Shown piece by piece: positions 59,241 to 64,000 of a DNA stretch of 64,000 nt (within the stretch, counting starts at the first letter, position 1; each line of letters starts with the position of its first letter). The position numbers and the translations under genes were made by a program. Where the stretch lies: positions 1 to 64,000 of the forward strand of contig CAJQUN010000955.1 of the NCBI GenBank assembly GCA_907163345.1, in the 5' to 3' direction. The notes beneath the pieces were generated by a model that ran no database searches, had not been told where the DNA came from, and saw only the letters and a list, made by a program, of their open reading frames with translations. This DNA is from Haberlea rhodopensis. Its lineage: Eukaryota; Streptophyta; Magnoliopsida; Lamiales; Gesneriaceae.

Positions 59241-60151
59241 TCAAGGATGATAGAACTTATCTCCACATCTACATTTCCAAGAAAGAAGATAGTAGCTGTC
59301 ATCTTCTTTGCGAGATGATTTTTCGTAAGCCCTTTTGTTTTTACTGTTGTTATTATTCCGGTGAGGTGGGATGACTAAGGTGGCTTCACATGGCCTGCAA
59401 TTCATGCATTTGTCCACGCTGCAAGCTGGTGGCCTTGATCCCAATATCATCTTCTTCAGCTCCTCATCAATATTATTTCTTGATGTATGATCCATCCCAC
59501 CTGATTTGTCATCCAGTAATCAGTCAGATCAAGAAATAGTCCAGGGTTTGATTATGCCAGAAATTGAATGAAATGATGGATGAATTTGAACTAAACCTCA
59601 GATTCTTGTATACTACCTATCAATAAAAAATTCTGGATCCCTTGTGTTGGTCAAGTACATTGTTTCCTTCAATTTCAAATCTACTCTTCAACCTTGTTAT
59701 TTGAAATCTTTAAAATATTATTATTTCACATATGCTTCCAAATTCACATTTCTCAGTGCACCCTAATATTGTTTACCCTAATATTGTTTGGATGAATGGA
59801 TTTCATTTGAACGAAAAGTTTTGTTTTCAGAATATTTGAAATTTGGATATGATTTTAAAATCAAAGAATCAAATTCTTCGATCCAAATATCGTAAGAGAA
59901 TTAAACTACTGAATAGTCACTAAAGGCGCAACAGGAGATGAAGAACCAAACTGGTTTACATTCAAAAGATCAAGCTGCAATGCATTATCAAGAAGGTTAA
60001 AATACGTAAGTTAGCCTAAAAATATATAAAATATTGATATACAAGGCTTATTTTCACCTGATTTAGGAGGGAGCAAAGTGAGGGAAAAGAAGAAGATAGC
60101 CATGACTGCGAAACTGAGAGATAGATGATGTTTTGTTGATAGAGCCATCAT
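59241..60151 (-). CDS. EPFL8: EPIDERMAL PATTERNING FACTOR-like secreted peptide (EPFL8 type), two exons
   Basis: Exon 1 is 60151-60058 and exon 2 is 59500-59241. The intron has GT-AG ends (gtgaaa...aatcag) and the frame is exact: 354 nt, 117 residues. Residues 1-30 form a signal peptide (SFAVMAIFFFSLTLLPP). The mature C-terminal domain has the EPF/EPFL cysteine pattern: LGSRPPACSVDKCMNCRPCE, TLVIPPH, a variable loop rich in Asn and Lys, then DDSYYLLSWKCRCGDKFYHP. Six cysteines are visible, as in the EPFL4-9 class. Such peptides are processed in the apoplast and bind ERECTA-family receptors to pattern epidermis or control growth. DSYYLLSWKC fits the EPFL7/EPFL8 branch, and pairing with the TPR gene favours EPFL8. 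It looks functional. Confidence 0.9.
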
Positions 60152-60470
60152 TTACACAAACACAGACAAATGAAGGCACTCAGTTACGTTAACATATGTG
60201 CATGCTAACATACAATGAAGTGGGTATGTGTAAGGATTAATCGTTATGAACAAAAATGTGAAGAAAAAAGTAAAATCTTATACAGACAAGGTGAAGCACT
60301 GTATCCAGAAGAAGGGACATGAGTGGTACAGTGTTGTGATATCATTGGCTCAGATGACATCTTACACAGAAAATAATGTTCGGTTTCTCCTTTTGGGAAA
60401 ATGTTGCTTTTAATCGCTGTTAGTATGGGAGAAAGTTTGAAATGACCTTTTCAGAATCTTGCACCACTAT
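60152..60470 (-). promoter_or_regulatory. Upstream region of the EPFL gene
   Basis: About 320 bp of unique-looking sequence between the EPFL start codon and the minisatellite at 60480. The proximal promoter should be here. No clear TATA box was picked out. Confidence 0.4.
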
Positions 60471-60479
60471 AAAATGTTG

Positions 60480-61250
60480 GAGCTAGTGGTATATAATTTT
60501 CTTGCTAGACAAATTACTTCTTTGTGATTTGAAAATAGACAGTTTACCCTCATGATTTGAAAATAAGCATTTTACAACCATATGGTTTGTGAAAATAGGC
60601 ATTTTACTTCCTTATAGTTTGTGAATCGGTGTGAAATACACCATACACAAAGGGAGTAAACTGTTTATTTTATAAACACAGGAGGTAAAATGCCTATTTT
60701 TACGAATCACAAGGGGTAAAATGCATATTTTCAAATCATGAGGGGGAACTGTTTATTTTGTAAACCACATGGGGTAAAATGTCGATTTTTAAACCACGGA
60801 GATAATCCACCTATTTGGAAAACAGTAGAGGGTAATCTGCCAAAAACCCCAAAATGTTGTTATTAAATACTAATGACTTTTTATGTATCATCAATGTTTG
60901 AGCATAAACAGAGTGTTCTTGGAAAATGACGAGCTAGTGACAATTTATCCTCGTGTGATATCGATAATAGATACTTTATCCTCTTGTGGTTTTTAAATAG
61001 ACATTTTATCATCTTGTGATTTTCAAAATAGACAGTTTACTCTAATGTTGTTTACAAAACATAGCATATAAAGAGGGGGTGTTTTACACCTATCCACAAA
61101 ACTAAAGGATGGTAAACTACCTATTTTCTTAAACCACGGGAGAGTAAGCTGACTATTTTCAAACTACATGAGGTAAGCTGCCTATTTTGAAAGCCAAATG
61201 AGATCTATTTAATTTCTAATCACGTGGATGGTGTAATATATATATTTGAA
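60480..61250. repeat. Diverged minisatellite (AAACCACNNGGGTAAAATGCC-type unit)
   Basis: About 18-20 degenerate units of 30-40 bp alternating (a/t)TTTGAAAATAGNCATTTTAC with its complement GGTAAAATGCCTATTTT. Orientation flips near 60640 and again near 60950-61080, so the array contains inverted halves. Similar 'aaccacNgaggGTAAAnTG' repeats are known to me from many plant genomes. Confidence 0.7.
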
Positions 61251-61259
61251 AACCCACTT

Positions 61260-62950
61260 TAAATAAATATGCACATTTTTTTCTAGTGAAAGTCACCGGT
61301 TAGAGCAAAAATAGGCCAAACCATTATGACATTTGTGTTAACGTTTGTCAAAAAAAGATCCTAAACTAAGAATTTTTTCGATAATTAGTCAAGTTTTATT
61401 GTTTTTCAGCTCTCTTTACAAGAAACCAAAAAGTAGGAACAATCCCATTCTTGAAAAAATAAAAATAAAAACGGATCTTTTGTTAGATTTCACAGTGGCA
61501 GTCCAAACAAATGGAGAGCAACTCTGCACTCCAGCCTGTAAAATTTAGTAGTTTAACTGTAACTAAAGCAAAATTTTTGTCCACTTTTACCATTGGGAAA
61601 AATGGAGATTTGGAGTACAAGATATGGAGAATCCAAATGGTAAATTTGCGCCTACTTGCAATGACTGTAGAAACACGCTTTTTACGTCATTGATCAGTTA
61701 TCTTTCCTGCTGTTGTGTACAGTTTCCATTTCAGAGAATACTGAGGCTCCTATTGTGAAAAGGTTTCATGACTATGTTCTTCACCAGGACAAAAACTTGT
61801 GCATTTTCCCATTAAGAGGACAAAAATATGATAGGGGAGCCCCCCATGCAAGAGAACACCTTCTCGTTTTTGGGATTTTATTATCTCTAAAGATTTTAAA
61901 TTCTTGAAGTACTTTTTTTTCTCTTCATTCCCAGTTTGACAAATCAGATGCCAGAAAATGTTAATGGCTATCGTCGATTGATATCATAACTACCAAAATG
62001 TTGAAATTTCTTAACAAATGCTTTAAATTTCTTCAAATGTCAGCTGTTATATATGGCAATGATACTTGTCCCATTGACAGAAAAGCAGGTCTCATTTCAA
62101 TTCCAAAATATATGTAGTTTTTCCTTTTGTTTTAGGGGTTTTTTACATGTAAAAAATATGATATATCTGCTGCATATTTATTTATTGCTGCTACGAGGAT
62201 TATTGTGAGATTTCACCATCAAATATTGCCGCGCTTCCTATGATACTCCCGGTAAAACATAGACTATTGAATCCCGTAAAAAGTGGAGTGCATAGATCAA
62301 TTCATGGTGGTAGACAAGACCCAATAATCATCGATACACACAGTGCTGCTATCTCCCAAATATGAACCACAATATCCAACATTTCCTGCTGTTTTACCGT
62401 TAAAACAGTTGGATAACAGCAGCAAGAAACCTATATTTGGACATATGAAAACTCCAATGTAGAGGAACAGGCTTACGCAAAGCAGGATAGGACTGCAAAA
62501 TGGCTTGTTGCTGCTAAATAAGCTAGCAAAAGTAGCATTCAAGAGGACTCTTCTCTTTGAGATATCTGTCGCAGTTCTAAATCTCAAAATCAAATTATGA
62601 TTTCTAGTTTCGTAACCTACAGAAACACAACCAAAGAATATTTTGAAACTAAGTATAGCCGGTGCAGCCCCCCTTCTATCTGCATACCCGATCCTATCAA
62701 TTGGTATCATATAATCAACGCGTTTGTTTCCATTAGTTGCAAGGATTGTAATTATTGGGAGGAGGATCGTTTGGGTGTGATCGATCGAAACTTGTGTTTG
62801 TGCTGCTGTATGGTTTAAAAGATTTGAGTTGCACTATTATCATCAGCTATAACTTTTGGTAAGTGCTTGATCACAAAGCCTTAATGTCAAAGAAAGGTTT
62901 TGCATTTGGGCCGTCGGCTTTCCTCTTATTACATGGACTCATCTTAACTT
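61260..62950. other. Unassigned DNA with a possible gene exon
   Basis: No gene could be completed. On the minus strand, bases 62622 down to 62486 look exon-like: an acceptor preceded by GTTGTGTTTCTGTAG, coding NLILRFRTATDISKRRVLLN and TFASLFSSNKPF, and a possible donor GTAAGC at 62476. The RR-(L/V)-LLN pattern resembles the end of a chloroplast transit peptide, but no neighbouring exons were found. On the + strand 61511-61650 has a short open stretch (MESNSALQPVKFSSL), not recognised. Confidence 0.3.
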
Positions 62951-62954
62951 CTAA

Positions 62955-63165
62955 GGGTGTGTTTGGTTGATGTAATTTGATAATTGATGGATAAATTAAA
63001 AAGTGCATATTGGTTTGATTATGAGTTGATAAGACAAAACATGGATATGCTATATTGTGTTTGGTTTGTACGATTAATAAAGTATGATAAGTAATACTAT
63101 GTTTGATGTACTTGATAATATGTGTTATTGACTAATTTTATTTATAAAATAACAACAATACCCTT
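62955..63165 (+). repeat. Dispersed MITE-like repeat, copy 2
   Basis: It begins GGGTGTGTTTGGTTGATG and is collinear with 35285-35487 for about 200 bp. A possible far end is at about 63945-63962 (CCATCGCACCAAATAAAC, resembling the reverse of the start). If that is right, the whole element would be about 1 kb (62955-63963). Confidence 0.55.
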
Positions 63166-64000
63166 AATCATGCGATTACATATATAGATTCTGTGTTACA
63201 AACTTTGTCTGCCAATTTTCCTTCCTATATTTTGTATATAATCTTTGGCTGCCAATTTTTTCCCTTCATATATTTTGTATATAAAACAAATTGTTTATTT
63301 TATTTGTTTGACCAAGAAGATAAATGTTAGGATCCCGAGTTATGGTTATGGAGCATATAGTGGATGTTTGAGTAAGTTATTTCATTTCCATTTATGACAT
63401 ACTTAGAATATGATAGTTTTTTTTTTCAATTTTTCTTATATATTTTTTATGAAATATTTCATGGTGTGTGATGTATCAAATGCGAATTGTGGAATTGATG
63501 ATATTTTCCAAAATTCAAAAATAAATTTTCGAAAATATGAAGTCTCGTAAGCATAGAAATACGAGAAAATTAAGTCTATTTTTATTTATCAAGATGTGAA
63601 AACAGTTTTATCACATGAGAGAAAAATCATGTTACCCAAAAATAAGTCTACACTTTATCATTAATTTCAATATCATCGAGAGGGATTGCAAGTGATACAA
63701 AATCACTCTGCAAACAGGGTCAATAAAAATGACAAACCCGATATACAAAACTTCCATTATACACAAAGTCTGGAAAAGGATCAGACTATTTTGTACCTGA
63801 TATATGCAGTCTTTTTATTACAAAATAGAACATTATACTTTCTCATCCGACTTTCTAAACTTACACTGACATTCCTTATGGCTAACCGTTAATCCTCCTA
63901 AAAACGATGTCGGAAAAACGTAATAGGGCATAATAGCCATCATTTATCCCATCGCACCAAATAAACAAAAATCAGAATGTATATTTCTACCATTTATTTC
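63166..64000. other. AT-rich DNA to the window end
   Basis: No gene seen. A phrase is duplicated near 63205-63285 (TGCCAATTTT, CCTTCATATATTTTGTATAT). The open frame at 63686-63892 has no recognised family. Confidence 0.5.

Noticed and set aside
62297..62710. 137-codon minus-strand open frame as a whole gene
   Set aside because: Only its middle part looks exon-like. The ends read through splice-like sites and the rest has no family features.

Overview
This window is nuclear DNA of a flowering plant. It holds two intact-looking, spliced host genes in a stretch that is otherwise mostly nested transposable elements. The host proteins are of eudicot type, and the extra ORF of the SIRE-like retrotransposons resembles, from memory only, hypothetical proteins annotated in Lamiales (Gesneriaceae) genomes. 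Lamiales is therefore my best guess, and a weak one. There are no bacterial-style operons, CRISPR arrays or tRNA/rRNA genes.

Layout. (1) 1-25.4 kb is a Russian-doll cluster. An old Ty1/copia element on the minus strand runs from about 25404 to beyond the left edge. It is split by a SIRE-like copia (1-2056, only the 3' part in the window), by a second full-length SIRE-like copia (3242-13911, target duplication CCTCT), and by a full-length Ty3/gypsy element (15007-23775, target duplication AATTA). Its own LTR carries a hAT-type MITE (24730-25282, 8-bp duplication). The reading frame of the old copia can be followed across every insertion. (2) 26.4-27.9 kb is a three-exon host gene on the minus strand for a TPR-like protein (301 aa). 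(3) 28064-34285 is a Mutator-like element with a 9-bp target duplication. It lies 206 bp upstream of the TPR gene's start codon and carries two convergent genes: a plant-mobile-domain (PMD) gene and a MULE transposase. Both are broken by single-base shifts. (4) 35.4-42.6 kb is a truncated copia relic with two unrelated insertions; one contains exons of an unidentified gene that join in frame. (5) 43-51.4 kb has a foldback element built of short tandem repeats, then a probable Pack-MULE carrying the 5' end of an NCL-type Na+/Ca2+ exchanger gene. A hAT element sits inside it, and that holds another hAT MITE and a second copy of the foldback repeat. (6) 51422-57957 is a degenerate copia (target duplication AATAT) whose left LTR contains a 1.2-kb solo LTR (target duplication GTTTG). 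(7) 59241-60151 is a two-exon host gene for a secreted EPFL peptide of EPFL8 type. (8) 60.5-64 kb is minisatellite, MITE and unassigned AT-rich DNA.

The two host genes correspond, from memory, to the neighbouring Arabidopsis loci AT1G80130 (TPR) and AT1G80133 (EPFL8). The window thus appears to preserve an old gene pair pushed about 31 kb apart by transposons. The TPR gene may also have lost direct contact with its distal promoter.

Limits: all family calls rest on motifs read by eye. No search, alignment score or expression evidence was available. Many frameshifts in the elements are single-base changes in homopolymer runs, so some may be assembly errors rather than decay.
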